Assembly (NCBI RefSeq): GCF_014192105.1
Contig: NZ_JACHXK010000025.1
Coordinates: forward strand, 1-64,000
Direction: 5' to 3'
Source: Paenibacillus phyllosphaerae
GTDB lineage: Bacteria; Bacillota; Bacilli; Paenibacillales; Paenibacillaceae
DNA length: 64,000 nucleotides
Part shown: piece after piece, positions 15,128-24,783 of the stretch
Layout of the letters: every line of letters starts with the position of its first letter
Position numbering within the stretch: position 1 is the first letter of the stretch
Notes under the pieces: model-generated
Seen by the model: only the letters and a program-made list of their open reading frames with translations
Told to the model about the DNA's origin: nothing
Database searches by the model: none
Position numbers and translations under genes: made by a program

Positions 15128-18100
15128 TTACTTGCTCAAATCCGCAATCAACGCATTCGCATCCGCATGTAAGATTTGTTTAGCCGCTTCTTTGACGTCA
15201 TTGTTCGCTTTATTCAGATGCTTCACAAAATCTTGCAGATGCTTAACGGCTTGATCCTGATGATTTTTATCCAGCTGATGCTGAACCTGGTCTAACGCGT
15301 TATTGAGCTTCGTAATAATCGGTCCCGCTAGTTCGCCGGATTCCGCAAAACGCGTAATCAGCTGCCGCATGGAGTTAACGCTCGTCGTAATTTCGAATTG
15401 CAGCGATTGTTCGATTCGATTGCCCTGACTATCTTCTACGATGATGGTTGCATCTTTGGTGCCTAATTGGCCGGCAAAATCGATATCCAGTTGTTGCTCG
15501 GCGGCTTGTGGGTCGAGCTCGTAGCGTTCACCGTTAATCGTGATTTGAGCGGCTTTAATCGAATGTCCATTTGCCGCAACTCGGAACGTAAAGATTTGAT
15601 AATCATCATAAATGCTTCCATTCTGAACCTTCTCGGTGCCGTCAACCGTGAATGTGTATGATGACTGGTTCGCAGCTTCAATCCGGATCCCATTCGAAGC
15701 AACGCCCCATCTGTCCACGGTACGAATGACGATGGTATCGCTTTGAGCAGCAGCTGCGCCATCGATTGCGGCCGTTTGCACGCCCCGCTTCACTTCTACG
15801 GTGGTCCCCACCTGCTGACCATCCTTATACAGCAAGACCTGAACCTTGTCGCCATCGATATCGTACGGCCCATCCCAATTCAGGGAGATCCCTTCATCGT
15901 CGCGATTCACCTGGACATTCTCCACTTCGCTAGGCGGAATACCGTCATTAACCGGCTCGCGCGGAGGTGTCGGCGCACTCAAGACGGATGCATCCCCGAA
16001 CGTAAACTTATCGAAATTGTACAGCCAGTCGTTCCCTTTGAACAACAGGAACACGATATGTTTGCCGGTCACCGGCGTCGTAACATCCGCAGAGAAGACC
16101 TGGAAGTTCTGCCACCCGCCGGTACCGGTGACCGTAGCGGTTGCGATAACCGGACCATTCATGCCGTCGATTCGGACTTCAACCGTTCCCCCGCTCGTAT
16201 CGCTGGCTGCTTGAAGATGAAGTTTGGTAGGGCTGTTTGTTCCAAAATCAATATAGTTGTACATGGCGTACGGTTTATTCGGACCATAAATACCGGCGAG
16301 GTAGGTTTGCCCTCCGCCATTCTCGCGGCCTACCCCGACAGCGCTGGTGTAATTCTCGGCTTCCAGCTTGCCAGCGGCATCCAGTCGATTTCCTTTAACC
16401 GTCGAGAATGTGAACTGGTCCAGATTAAGCGGATAATCGGAGCCGTCCTTCCCATGGAAAATCAGATAGACGTCATGTACGCCGACAGCTAATTTATCGT
16501 CGATCGTCGCCATAATATCGACCCAGTTATCCCAGCTTCCGAGTGCCGGAACATCGATGACACCTGCAGTCGGCCCCTGGAGGCTATCCAGCTTGACCTC
16601 GATTTGACCGCCTTGATTACCGCTGGCTACGCGAACCGACACACCGGCTGCGCCGGTTCCGAAATCGATTCCCTTGTATGAAGCATAAGCGCCGTTATGA
16701 ATGGCATCCAAATAACCGCCGGCTTCGTTTTTACTCAGTCCTTCGCTGGTATTGAAATTTTCTGCTTTCAAGTTGGCGTATGCATCCGTTGCTGTCGGAT
16801 CCGTCGTCGTGAATTTGAACCAGTTCAAGTTAAAGAGATAATCGTCCTTCGTTTTCGAAAAAACAAGATAGACATCATGCGTGCCGGTAATGGTGCTCTG
16901 GTTGCCTTGATCATCCTTCAGCAACGTGACCGCGTCGATATAGTTGTTCCAGCCGCCGGTTCCTTCTACTCGGAGCGTCCCGACTTTCGGGCCGTCTAGC
17001 GCGTCCAGCCTAATCTCGATATTCCCTCCGCCGGTACCGCTAGCCGCGCGGGCAATAAAGCCGATCGCGCCATTAGAGCCGAAGTTCACGTTCTTGTACG
17101 CTGCAAAATAACCCGGCTGAATGCCGCCTAACTGAAGCGAGCCTTCCAAAGCCCCTTCCAATACGAACCCTGTACCGCTGTTATAACGTTCGGCTTCGAT
17201 TTTATTGAAGGGATCCTTCGCCGCGTACCGAAGCGGGGCTTCTTGGGGCGCGATCGCGGTTAACGCTTGAACGGCGCTTGCCGATGACCACGATTCGTAT
17301 GTACCGGCGAGCAGTTGCCCAGCCCAGTTGCCGTCGACGATGGACTCCCCGTTCTTATGGCTCCATGCCATCTCCGTATTGAATGCTGCCCAGTCGTTAA
17401 AGCTGCTGCGGAATGACGCGTATTTGCTGTCCGTTTGCGAAGCCAATACATCTTGAAGATAGCCCAGGTTGCGCATCAAGATGGTTTTGCCGCCCTTCAG
17501 ATCGCCGTTCGGACCTTCGTAATTCAATAGTCCGTTCGCGTCGACCAGACGCGTCATCGTAAATTGAGCCGCTTCTACCGCATCATCGAGATAGACCGCG
17601 TTGCCCGTGGCCTGATACAACCCGACAGCCGCGCCGATGAACGTGGCCTGATTGTAATGCGTAGCGTCTGGAATAGGTCCATTCTCGACTTCGATCCGGT
17701 CGAAAATCTTCCCGTTGCCGTCGGTCAGCATCGTTTTGCCCCACTTGAAAATCCGGGTCGCCGCATCGAGATAACGTTGCTCGCCCGTAATGTTGTAGAG
17801 ATAGACCGCCGCTTGGGCTGCCGGAAAATTGATGCAGGCATTCTTGGTCGAATGATCGCTGTTCAGCCACCAGATCCCGCCGCTAGCAAAGCTGTCGTCC
17901 CACTGCGTATCGTAGACAAAGTCAAAATGATATTGGGCTTGTTCCAAATACTTGGTATCGCCGGTGATTTGATAGGCTCGGGCTGCGCCCATGGCCCACC
18001 ACATAATATCGTCATTGAACGGATTATTGGTCCAATCCTCGCCGTATTGGGCGACGGTGCCCTCGTAGAGATCATCGATCTGGGCGCGAAGCTGCGCTTT

Positions 18101-18382
18101 CAGCGCCGGGTCGTTCGTGTGCTGGTAAGCATCCATAACCAGTTCCCACAGTTCGGCCTCTACCCAGAAATCCTGATGATTGCTGTGTTTCGAGTCTTTC
18201 CAGAACATCTTGGCGCCCGGATCCCAGAACTTTGCATTGAATGCCTGGATCGCCGTTTCGGCATCGGATGAAGTAAAGGCGTGAGCGGTTGAATGGCCGA
18301 ACGCCGGCGTCGCCGTGAGCGACAGAGCCGCGATCAGCGGAACGGTGACCAGTCTTAGCAGCTTCTTCTTCATAGCGGACAT
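15128..18382 (-). CDS. Secreted GH76 alpha-1,6-mannanase with CBM repeats
   Basis: After a signal peptide (MKKKLLRLVTVPLIAALSL to about residue 30) comes a GH76 catalytic domain to about residue 390, an (alpha/alpha)6 barrel that cleaves alpha-1,6-mannan such as the backbone of yeast cell walls. The NPFNDDIMWW motif carries the paired Asp residues (124 and 125) that are the family's catalytic acid/base and nucleophile. Three carbohydrate-binding modules of the CBM6/35 type follow (about 395-535, 540-670 and 680-815), each starting with a KIEAERYNS-like segment. Then come an Ig/FN3-like region and a C-terminal helical domain of the FIMAH type (about 1000-1084). GGAGG precedes the ATG at 18382; MKKK three codons on is an alternative start. 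The gene is probably monocistronic and carbon-regulated. Confidence 0.9.
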   Translation of the reverse strand: MSAMKKKLLRLVTVPLIAALSLTATPAFGHSTAHAFTSSDAETAIQAFNAKFWDPGAKMFWKDSKHSNHQDFWVEAELWELVMDAYQHTNDPALKAQLRAQIDDLYEGTVAQYGEDWTNNPFNDDIMWWAMGAARAYQITGDTKYLEQAQYHFDFVYDTQWDDSFASGGIWWLNSDHSTKNACINFPAAQAAVYLYNITGEQRYLDAATRIFKWGKTMLTDGNGKIFDRIEVENGPIPDATHYNQATFIGAAVGLYQATGNAVYLDDAVEAAQFTMTRLVDANGLLNYEGPNGDLKGGKTILMRNLGYLQDVLASQTDSKYASFRSSFNDWAAFNTEMAWSHKNGESIVDGNWAGQLLAGTYESWSSASAVQALTAIAPQEAPLRYAAKDPFNKIEAERYNSGTGFVLEGALEGSLQLGGIQPGYFAAYKNVNFGSNGAIGFIARAASGTGGGNIEIRLDALDGPKVGTLRVEGTGGWNNYIDAVTLLKDDQGNQSTITGTHDVYLVFSKTKDDYLFNLNWFKFTTTDPTATDAYANLKAENFNTSEGLSKNEAGGYLDAIHNGAYASYKGIDFGTGAAGVSVRVASGNQGGQIEVKLDSLQGPTAGVIDVPALGSWDNWVDIMATIDDKLAVGVHDVYLIFHGKDGSDYPLNLDQFTFSTVKGNRLDAAGKLEAENYTSAVGVGRENGGGQTYLAGIYGPNKPYAMYNYIDFGTNSPTKLHLQAASDTSGGTVEVRIDGMNGPVIATATVTGTGGWQNFQVFSADVTTPVTGKHIVFLLFKGNDWLYNFDKFTFGDASVLSAPTPPREPVNDGIPPSEVENVQVNRDDEGISLNWDGPYDIDGDKVQVLLYKDGQQVGTTVEVKRGVQTAAIDGAAAAQSDTIVIRTVDRWGVASNGIRIEAANQSSYTFTVDGTEKVQNGSIYDDYQIFTFRVAANGHSIKAAQITINGERYELDPQAAEQQLDIDFAGQLGTKDATIIVEDSQGNRIEQSLQFEITTSVNSMRQLITRFAESGELAGPIITKLNNALDQVQHQLDKNHQDQAVKHLQDFVKHLNKANNDVKEAAKQILHADANALIADLSK

Positions 18383-18547
18383 CAGATAACCTCCATTGTC
18401 GATATTTTAAGGGAGAAGCCCGCGGGTCTTCAGAGATCCCGACGGATACGGTAAAAGTAATTCAGATGAAGCCAAATTCCTGTCTATCGTGCTCCAACTG
18501 TCACCTCACTTCCATTCATCCTTCATATGTCAGCCTCACCATCATGT

Positions 18548-18561
18548 CTTAAGCGCTTACA
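18548..18561 (-). promoter_or_regulatory. cre-like site upstream of the GH76 gene
   Basis: Read on the minus strand, TGTAAGCGCTTAAG matches the CcpA consensus TGNAARCGNTTNCA at all but the final two bases. It lies about 170 bases before the mannanase start, so catabolite control is plausible; LacI-type operators can look alike. The rest of 18383-18875 is AT-rich with no gene seen. Confidence 0.45.
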
Positions 18562-18875
18562 TTTTCAATTTAATATTATATCGAGATTATGTCAATATAC
18601 TATATGGTTTAAAATGTTATGTCATTTGTTCCGTTGACTAACCCAACGGAATTTGGGACAAACATTCCGGACGACCACTCGAGATCGCGAATTTAGGGAC
18701 CTAAGCCGACTCTAACAAGCATGTATTAACCTAGAGTTGATATATCATTTCGGTTATCATGAAGCTCTCCCTAGGCAGCTTCCCGCTTGATTGAGCTTAA
18801 TGATTTATCTTCTGGGCATGCCAAAGAACCCCCGCGAATTCTCAGGAGTTCCATGGGTAATTTGCGAGAATGCGG

Positions 18876-19616
18876 TTAACAAATGCAGGTCTTTTTCTTG
18901 CTGCCGATTCGGCCCATCGCCTCGATCTTACCGATATATTCCGTTGCAAGCGGCACTTTGCATGCCGTATTGCCGACGTCCACATGCACTTTGCCGACCG
19001 CTTCGGCGACTGCCTTCGCTTCCTCCGTTAATGCCTCAACGTATGCGCCGACCGAGATAACGAACGTATTCATCACATAGCGGACCCAGTTGCGCTCGCC
19101 GTGAATGGAGTCGCGCACTCTGATCAAATAACCGCGTATCGTCTCCATGTCGAGCGCTTCGTCTGGCGCAACCGATACATAATTAGCATACGTGCTCCAT
19201 CCGCTTACGGCGACCAGTTCCTCCGGCGATTCAATCCACTCCACCGCCAGTTCAACCGCATACGGACTTTCCGCGGCTACCCTCGCTACCGTATACTCGG
19301 CGAGCGAATGCCAATTGGCTCCCGTTACCCAATGCTGCAACTGTTCTTTGGTAATCGTCTTCGGATTGACGCTAAGCCCTGCCAGGTACATCGCATCGTA
19401 ATTGCCGGATTCATACAGCCGCAGAGCGAGAGCTTGGTCTTTCTTGACATGCTTAACGAGCTTCTTCATGTCCCCGATTTTGACGCCAAAGAACGGCTCT
19501 TTCGCGCCATGGCGAATATACGTGCTTTTCGTCTGTTCGCTGCCCATGCCAGCCAATGCCTGCATGGTTTCTTCATAGGTCATCTCTTGTTCACGCTCCT
19601 GAACATATTCGGCCAT
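18876..19616 (-). CDS. AlkD-like DNA alkylation repair protein
   Basis: The 246-aa sequence matches the DNA alkylation repair (HEAT-like ALK repeat) family. It begins with YEETMQALAGMGSEQTKSTY, has the GVKIGDMKKLVKHV helix, and repeats of the LALRLYESGNYDAMYLAGL and VAVSGWSTYANYV kind. AlkD-type enzymes excise bulky cationic alkyl-purines without base flipping. This member belongs to the broader, mostly untested branch, so glycosylase activity is inference. Starts are possible at ATG 19616 or at the MTYEE ATG eleven codons later; neither has a perfect ribosome binding site. The C-terminus ends KKKTCIC, giving a small Cys cluster. Confidence 0.8.
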   Translation of the reverse strand: MAEYVQEREQEMTYEETMQALAGMGSEQTKSTYIRHGAKEPFFGVKIGDMKKLVKHVKKDQALALRLYESGNYDAMYLAGLSVNPKTITKEQLQHWVTGANWHSLAEYTVARVAAESPYAVELAVEWIESPEELVAVSGWSTYANYVSVAPDEALDMETIRGYLIRVRDSIHGERNWVRYVMNTFVISVGAYVEALTEEAKAVAEAVGKVHVDVGNTACKVPLATEYIGKIEAMGRIGSKKKTCIC

Positions 19617-19638
19617 AATCTCAATAACTTAAGCTCGT

Positions 19639-20253
19639 TCACATGCTACCGAATGACGGTTTTCCCACAAGTTGGTAGCGCAATAGAACCGCCCCTTTGG
19701 AGAACGTTCTGGATTCAATCAATTGCAGGGCCGTCGGTAGCGTACCCTCACCGAAGAATCGTTTTCCCTTCCCGAGCAATACAGGAAACTGCCAGATGTT
19801 CATTCGGTCAATAAGCTCATGTCGTAACAATGTCTGGACCAGGTCGCTGCTGCCGGCAACGTGCACCTCCGCGTACCGTTCCTTCAACAAAGGCACGCTT
19901 GCGGTTAGATCATCGTCGATCAGCTTTGTATTATTCCAATCAACTTTGGTCAATGTCCGGGATGCGACGTATTTGGGTCTCTCGTTCATCAGCTTGGTGA
20001 ACGGGTTTGTATCTGGCGCCTGCGGCCAGTAAGACGCAAAGTTTTCGTACGTCTTACGACCGATCAACAGAGCGTCGAGGCTCGCATAATCAGCCGCGAT
20101 TATTTGTCCGGACTCCGGATCTGTATACGGTTCCTGCCACCCGCCATAGCCGAATCCCCCATCACGGTCTTCATCAGGCGACCCGGGAGATTGAATGACG
20201 CCATCCAAGGTCATGAACATATGCACAACGAGTTCTCCCATTTTGCTGTTCAT
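19639..20253 (-). CDS. Dihydrofolate reductase-family (RibD C-terminal-like) protein
   Basis: The 204-aa protein matches the YyaP/YwjB-like group of the DHFR superfamily. It starts with VVHMFMTLDGVIQSPG, has ALLIGRKTYENFASYWP around residue 65, and LLGKGKRFF near the C-terminus, features of the NADPH-binding fold. It is not a housekeeping DHFR, since the typical substrate loop is absent. Members reduce small substrates that are mostly unknown. The ATG is preceded by GGAAAGG. It lies 22 bases upstream of the AlkD-like gene on the same strand, so the two may be co-transcribed. Confidence 0.85.
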   Translation of the reverse strand: MNSKMGELVVHMFMTLDGVIQSPGSPDEDRDGGFGYGGWQEPYTDPESGQIIAADYASLDALLIGRKTYENFASYWPQAPDTNPFTKLMNERPKYVASRTLTKVDWNNTKLIDDDLTASVPLLKERYAEVHVAGSSDLVQTLLRHELIDRMNIWQFPVLLGKGKRFFGEGTLPTALQLIESRTFSKGAVLLRYQLVGKPSFGSM

Positions 20254-20334
20254 CCTTTCCTATTAAAGCTGTTTATGGAGTATCTATATCCTGCATTTTA
20301 GGACATTTCAGGTCGGATTGTTTCTTACAAATTG

Positions 20335-20575
20335 CTAATCTAATCTGCCCTTTCGTTGAATAGCGGCGGATTTATGATGAATAGCAGGCGAGTAAAATAC
20401 GTCGCTATGCATATGCTTGATTTTGTCCCAGTTGCCAGGGGTCATCGTATCTGGTGAGCGGTGCTCCAAAATGGCCTGATAGAAGTACGCTTGGCACCAG
20501 ACCTTTATCCGTGTAAAAGCGCACTGCGTGCTCGGTGAGTCCCGTTATTCGAGCAGCTTCTTTGACTGTATGCAT
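20335..20575 (-). pseudogene. MerR-family regulator remnant
   Basis: From ATG 20575 (AGGGGGAT upstream) the frame reads MHTVKEAARITGLTEHAVRFY and TDKGLVPS, a clean MerR DNA-binding N-terminus. Immediately after VPS the family-like sequence continues in another frame (AYFYQAILEHRSPDTM, then NWDKIKHMHSDVFYSP) to a stop at 20335. The central helices, roughly 60 or more residues, are missing and the junction is out of frame. The gene is divergent from a broken aldo/keto reductase, a common MerR-target pairing, and both have decayed together. Confidence 0.75.
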
Positions 20576-20728
20576 GTGAAATCCCCCTAGAAAAACAAGT
20601 TTTATAACAACTTGACTTCGTGTAACACGAAGGTTCTAAGCTGAGTGTAACGCAAACGGGTCGTAACTGGAATCCCCGTGATAGCGCCTGATTCTGGGGG
20701 TTAGCGCCGCTTGCTGTTATACATTTGA

Positions 20729-21563
<835 letters not shown>

Positions 21564-21591
21564 ATACGGCCGTTTATACATGATTATGTTA

Positions 21592-22299
21592 CTAAAACAA
21601 ATCCTGGAGATCCCGATTCGGCGTTCCGGTATTCCCCTTCAAAAAATACTCATAGTTGCCGAACCTCTTCAGCGCCTCTTGGTCGGGCAGCCATACCCAC
21701 TCGTCAATTTCCGTCTGGCAACGATGGGCACGAAACGCAGCCAGCTTCGCTTCCAAAAAGGCATGAACGTCGATTCTAATCACATCCTTACGGGTATACC
21801 CGAACCGCTCCGGATGGTTCATCATATCGCCGAACGTAATGAAATATAAATGGCTGCGATGTCCTGTCCGCTTATGAGCGGCGGTCGTTGCTTTTCCGAT
21901 TGCGCAATGATCCGGATGCCCGCCCAGCCGTTCGTGAAAAGTAAGCACGACATCAGGATCAATATCACGGATGAGAGCGGATACTCGTGCAATCAGGCTC
22001 TCCTCATCGGCAAACTCCACCATCTTGTCGCGGATATCAAAAAAATGAAGCTGCTCGATGCCCAAGCACGTACAAGCTTGCCGCAGCTCCAATTCGCGGG
22101 CAGCGGGCAGCGATTCCCGGTTGAGATAAGGCGGATTCCCCATGCGTCGTCCCATCTCCCCTCGAGTGGCGCTGACCAGCGTAATCTCAACGCCCTGGCT
22201 AGCGTATTTTGCGAGCGTTCCCCCGCAGATAAACGACTCGTCGTCAGGATGGGCAAAAACCGCCAGGATCTTTCGCGTGTTTTGATCAGGGATAGTCAT
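21592..22299 (-). CDS. bshB2: BshB2-type bacillithiol deacetylase
   Basis: The 235-aa protein is a LmbE-like zinc deacetylase: AHPDDE near residue 17 supplies the His and Asp zinc ligands and the catalytic Asp, and GGHPDH around residue 130 supplies the other conserved His residues. BshB removes the acetyl group from N-acetylglucosaminyl-malate during bacillithiol synthesis and can hydrolyse bacillithiol conjugates. It overlaps yojF by four bases (ATGA), the arrangement found in Bacillus species, which favours BshB2 over other LmbE proteins. The two genes are thus an operon making or using the main low-molecular-weight thiol of the cell. Confidence 0.92.
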   Translation of the reverse strand: MTIPDQNTRKILAVFAHPDDESFICGGTLAKYASQGVEITLVSATRGEMGRRMGNPPYLNRESLPAARELELRQACTCLGIEQLHFFDIRDKMVEFADEESLIARVSALIRDIDPDVVLTFHERLGGHPDHCAIGKATTAAHKRTGHRSHLYFITFGDMMNHPERFGYTRKDVIRIDVHAFLEAKLAAFRAHRCQTEIDEWVWLPDQEALKRFGNYEYFLKGNTGTPNRDLQDLF

Positions 22300-22604
22300 T
22301 CCGGAAACGGCTCCTTTCCTAAGTGAAGCGCAACGTTCAACCGACCTCTATCGTCATACCCGGCCAGCAAAAGCTTGTTCTCATCTGCCTCATAATGCGT
22401 GAGCGCTTCCATTCGCAGCCAGCCATGCCCATCGAAACGAAGAGCCACACGGAAAGGGCCTTCCCCCGCTATAAACGATTGGGTAACATGCACCTTAAAA
22501 TTGCGTACGAATACGAATGCAGTGGCCTCGCTATGGATATACGCATCCGACCCGATGAAGCCCTGCAATACTGCTTCGACCTTTGATTTGCTTATTTGGA
22601 TCAT
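22296..22604 (-). CDS. yojF: YojF-family protein (DUF1806)
   Basis: This 102-aa protein (opening MIQISKSKVEAVLQGFI, with a conserved VHVTQSFIAGEGPFRVALRF core) is the YojF partner usually encoded next to bshB2. Its function is unproven; a chaperone or accessory role in bacillithiol metabolism has been suggested from its constant neighbourhood. It is the first gene of a two-gene operon and its stop overlaps the bshB2 start by four bases. A purine-rich GAGGGAGC lies a little far upstream of the ATG. Confidence 0.88.
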   Translation of the reverse strand: MIQISKSKVEAVLQGFIGSDAYIHSEATAFVFVRNFKVHVTQSFIAGEGPFRVALRFDGHGWLRMEALTHYEADENKLLLAGYDDRGRLNVALHLGKEPFPE

Positions 22605-22667
22605 CTACTTCTGTGCTCCCTCGTGACTAGAATACGAAATGACAGGCTTCTTCGTATATTATACAAG

Positions 22668-22708
22668 AAAGAGCTTAAACGTTTGCAGCCCGCAAAGTTA
22701 AGCTCTTC
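22668..22708 (-). terminator. Rho-independent terminator
   Basis: Nine-base arms (22698-22706 with 22670-22678) enclose an inner TTTGC/GCAAA stem, followed on the minus strand by TTTCTTG. It ends the C1q-like gene at 22762-23334. Confidence 0.7.
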
Positions 22709-22761
22709 AAAACATAAATATCAATATTAGGTTATATAGTAAATACGGACTTGACCTCACA

Positions 22762-23334
22762 TTAAATTCTTGCCCCTTGGAAGGCTGTGAATACTTGGTT
22801 GCCGAAGTCCGAAAGGAATATTTGTCCTTCCCTATTCGCGGTAAATATGATTTCAACTCGATCTCCAGCACCCAGCCTGAGAATAGGGCTTATTTGTACG
22901 GAGAAAGCAGCAGTAGGAACGAAATTTTTTAAAGTCGTAGCTACCACGGCATTGTTTACTAGCACATTCATTGAGATCGAAGTGAGTTGGTTCGTAACAG
23001 CTGGGCCAAATACCACACTGGAATTAATCGTATATATACCCGTTTGTTTGGGAACAAACGTACTTGAAGTTGAACCATATTCATTGTTTAAATCAAATTG
23101 TTCGTTCGTAAATTGAATTTTAGTTCTAGCAAACGGTAATATCGCTTGATTGTTACTAGCTAACGCTCTAAAGGCTGACCCCGTAACTAAGGCTGAAACT
23201 GGTTTTTTAGAAGTTTTTTTAGCCGTTCTTTTGTTTACGCTATTCCTGCTAGTTAAAGCCCCAGAAGTTGGCTTCGTTCTAGAAGATTTTTGGGTTACCT
23301 TATTCCTAGTAACCAATTTCCCCTTATTATTCAT
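22762..23334 (-). CDS. C1q/TNF-like jelly-roll protein with basic N-terminus
   Basis: The first 50 residues are extremely rich in Lys, Arg, Ser and Thr (for example KRTAKKTSKKP). From about residue 55 follows a beta-sandwich of the C1q/TNF type: FRALASNNQAILPFARTKI, then FVPKQTGIYTINSSVVF, and VQISPILRLGAGDRVEIIFTAN near the C-terminus. In Bacilli such domains form trimeric spore-surface (BclA-like) or secreted structural proteins. No signal peptide or collagen repeat is present, so a spore-coat or exosporium role is only a guess. The MNNKG start is chosen because AGTGAGTGG lies at normal spacing; a GTG three codons upstream is possible. No neighbour shares its function. Confidence 0.6.
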   Translation of the reverse strand: MNNKGKLVTRNKVTQKSSRTKPTSGALTSRNSVNKRTAKKTSKKPVSALVTGSAFRALASNNQAILPFARTKIQFTNEQFDLNNEYGSTSSTFVPKQTGIYTINSSVVFGPAVTNQLTSISMNVLVNNAVVATTLKNFVPTAAFSVQISPILRLGAGDRVEIIFTANREGQIFLSDFGNQVFTAFQGARI

Positions 23335-23469
23335 AAGAACCACTCACTTTTCATCGTATTTAACCCTTACGATATAAATACTATGAATCTATGAAAAAAT
23401 AGAAACGGACAAGAGTGGATTATGTACATATTCGGTGGAAATGAAGGATTAGACTGGAATCGTATAAGC

Positions 23470-24264
23470 TTATAGTATGGACTGAATGATGCCGCCTTCG
23501 ACGCGCTGAGCGTGGCCATTGATGGCACCGGCATTGACCGAACTCAGGAAGACAATGGTATCGGCTACTTCTTCTACGGTTGCAAAACGCTGAATTAGGG
23601 ATGTAGGTGTGCTATCTTGGAAGTATTCTCGAATGAAAGGTTCCAGCTCCTGGCCTTTCTCTTGAGCCAAGTCGGTAATAAACTTTGCGAATCCTTCCGT
23701 CCACGTCGGACCCGGAAGTACGGAATTGACCGTTACGCCAGTACCTTTGGCCAATTCGGCCAATCCTCGGGAGAGCGTAATTAGGGACGTTTTCGAAACG
23801 CCATAGGGTATCAATTCCGGGTATGGCTTGATCCCTGCCTCGCTGGCAAGATTAATGATTCGACCCCAATTTCGCTCTATCATGCCGGGGAGGAAAGCAC
23901 GGGAAAGTCTTACGGCACTCAGCACATTCGTCTGATAATAGTCGATCCACTCCTCATCGGTAACGTCTGCGAACGGTTTGACTTCGAATATCCCCGTATT
24001 GTTCACTAGCACGTCCAGCGAACCGATTTCGTTTACTTTCTCCACCAGCAACTGGCTTTCTTCCGCCTTGGACACATCAGCCGCAATACCGTACACCGTG
24101 CCGAATGCCGCCAACTCCTGGACGGCTGCGTTTACGCCCTTCTCCGTTCTGCCGTTGATAATGACGCGGGCACCTTCCTGCAGAAAGCTTATCGCGGTCC
24201 CCTTTCCGATGCCTCCGGTTGAACCTGTAACAAGAACCAACTTATCTTTCAATCCTAATTCCAT
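23470..24264 (-). CDS. Short-chain dehydrogenase/reductase
   Basis: A complete classical SDR of 264 residues, with TGSTGGIG at the dinucleotide loop, NNTG in place of the usual NNAG, and Ser and YGVSK as catalytic residues (LASEAGI and PYGVSKTSL). The C-terminal INGHAQRVEGG segment is typical of 3-oxoacyl-ACP-reductase-like SDRs. The physiological substrate is unknown. GGAGGT precedes the ATG. It is divergent from an HxlR regulator at 24421, which likely controls it, a parallel of the azoR/HxlR pair at 12480-13606. Confidence 0.9.
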   Translation of the reverse strand: MELGLKDKLVLVTGSTGGIGKGTAISFLQEGARVIINGRTEKGVNAAVQELAAFGTVYGIAADVSKAEESQLLVEKVNEIGSLDVLVNNTGIFEVKPFADVTDEEWIDYYQTNVLSAVRLSRAFLPGMIERNWGRIINLASEAGIKPYPELIPYGVSKTSLITLSRGLAELAKGTGVTVNSVLPGPTWTEGFAKFITDLAQEKGQELEPFIREYFQDSTPTSLIQRFATVEEVADTIVFLSSVNAGAINGHAQRVEGGIIQSIL

Positions 24265-24346
24265 ACGATTACCTCCAAATGTTTGTTATGGTTATTACGC
24301 TTGCCTTAAGCTCGAGTTCATTGTAGATCGTTCGAGTAGAATAAAA

Positions 24347-24376
24347 AAGTACGCACTATTTAGTGCTATAAGTACT
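24347..24376. promoter_or_regulatory. Candidate HxlR operator
   Basis: A perfect 14-bp palindrome, GCACTATTTAGTGC (24353-24366), is flanked by GTAC on the left (24349-24352) and AGTAC on the right (24371-24375). It lies between the SDR and the HxlR gene it faces, the expected place for a repressor site. Confidence 0.5.
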
Positions 24377-24420
24377 TTGTGGTACCATAGGTACAGAAAA
24401 GTACCCAAGGATGTGAACGT

Positions 24421-24777
24421 ATGAAGAAGTATAATATTCCGGTTGAAGCAGCTTTAGAGGTCATTGGCGGTAAATGGAAAGTCGTCATTCTATGCCATTT
24501 AATTCTCGGTACAAGGCGAACCAATCAATTGAAGAGACTCATGCCAGGTATCACGCAAAAAATGCTGACACAGCAATTGCGAGAGCTCGAGAGCGACGGC
24601 GTGATCGAACGAAAAGTGTACAGCCAAGTCCCGCCGATGGTCGAATATACATTGACGGAGTACGGCTGGTCGCTCAAAGATATACTGGATTCGTTGTGCA
24701 AGTGGGGCGAGAATCATATCGTCAAGGTTTACGGAAACAAATACGACGTACTTGAAGAAAGCATTCTGAACGAGTAG
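24421..24777 (+). CDS. HxlR-family transcriptional regulator
   Basis: A 118-aa winged-helix protein with the HxlR signature IGGKWKVVILCHLIL and LKRLMPGITQKMLTQQLREL, then PPMVEYTLTEYG in the wing. Unlike the HxlR at 13247 it lacks a Cys near residue 8, but has Cys at about residue 25 in the first helix and another near the C-terminus, so any thiol sensing would differ. AAGGATG lies just upstream of the start. It probably regulates the divergent SDR at 23470-24264. Its stop is only four bases from the converging multicopper oxidase gene, and no terminator separates them. Confidence 0.9.
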   Translation: MKKYNIPVEAALEVIGGKWKVVILCHLILGTRRTNQLKRLMPGITQKMLTQQLRELESDGVIERKVYSQVPPMVEYTLTEYGWSLKDILDSLCKWGENHIVKVYGNKYDVLEESILNE

Positions 24778-24783
24778 CCACCA

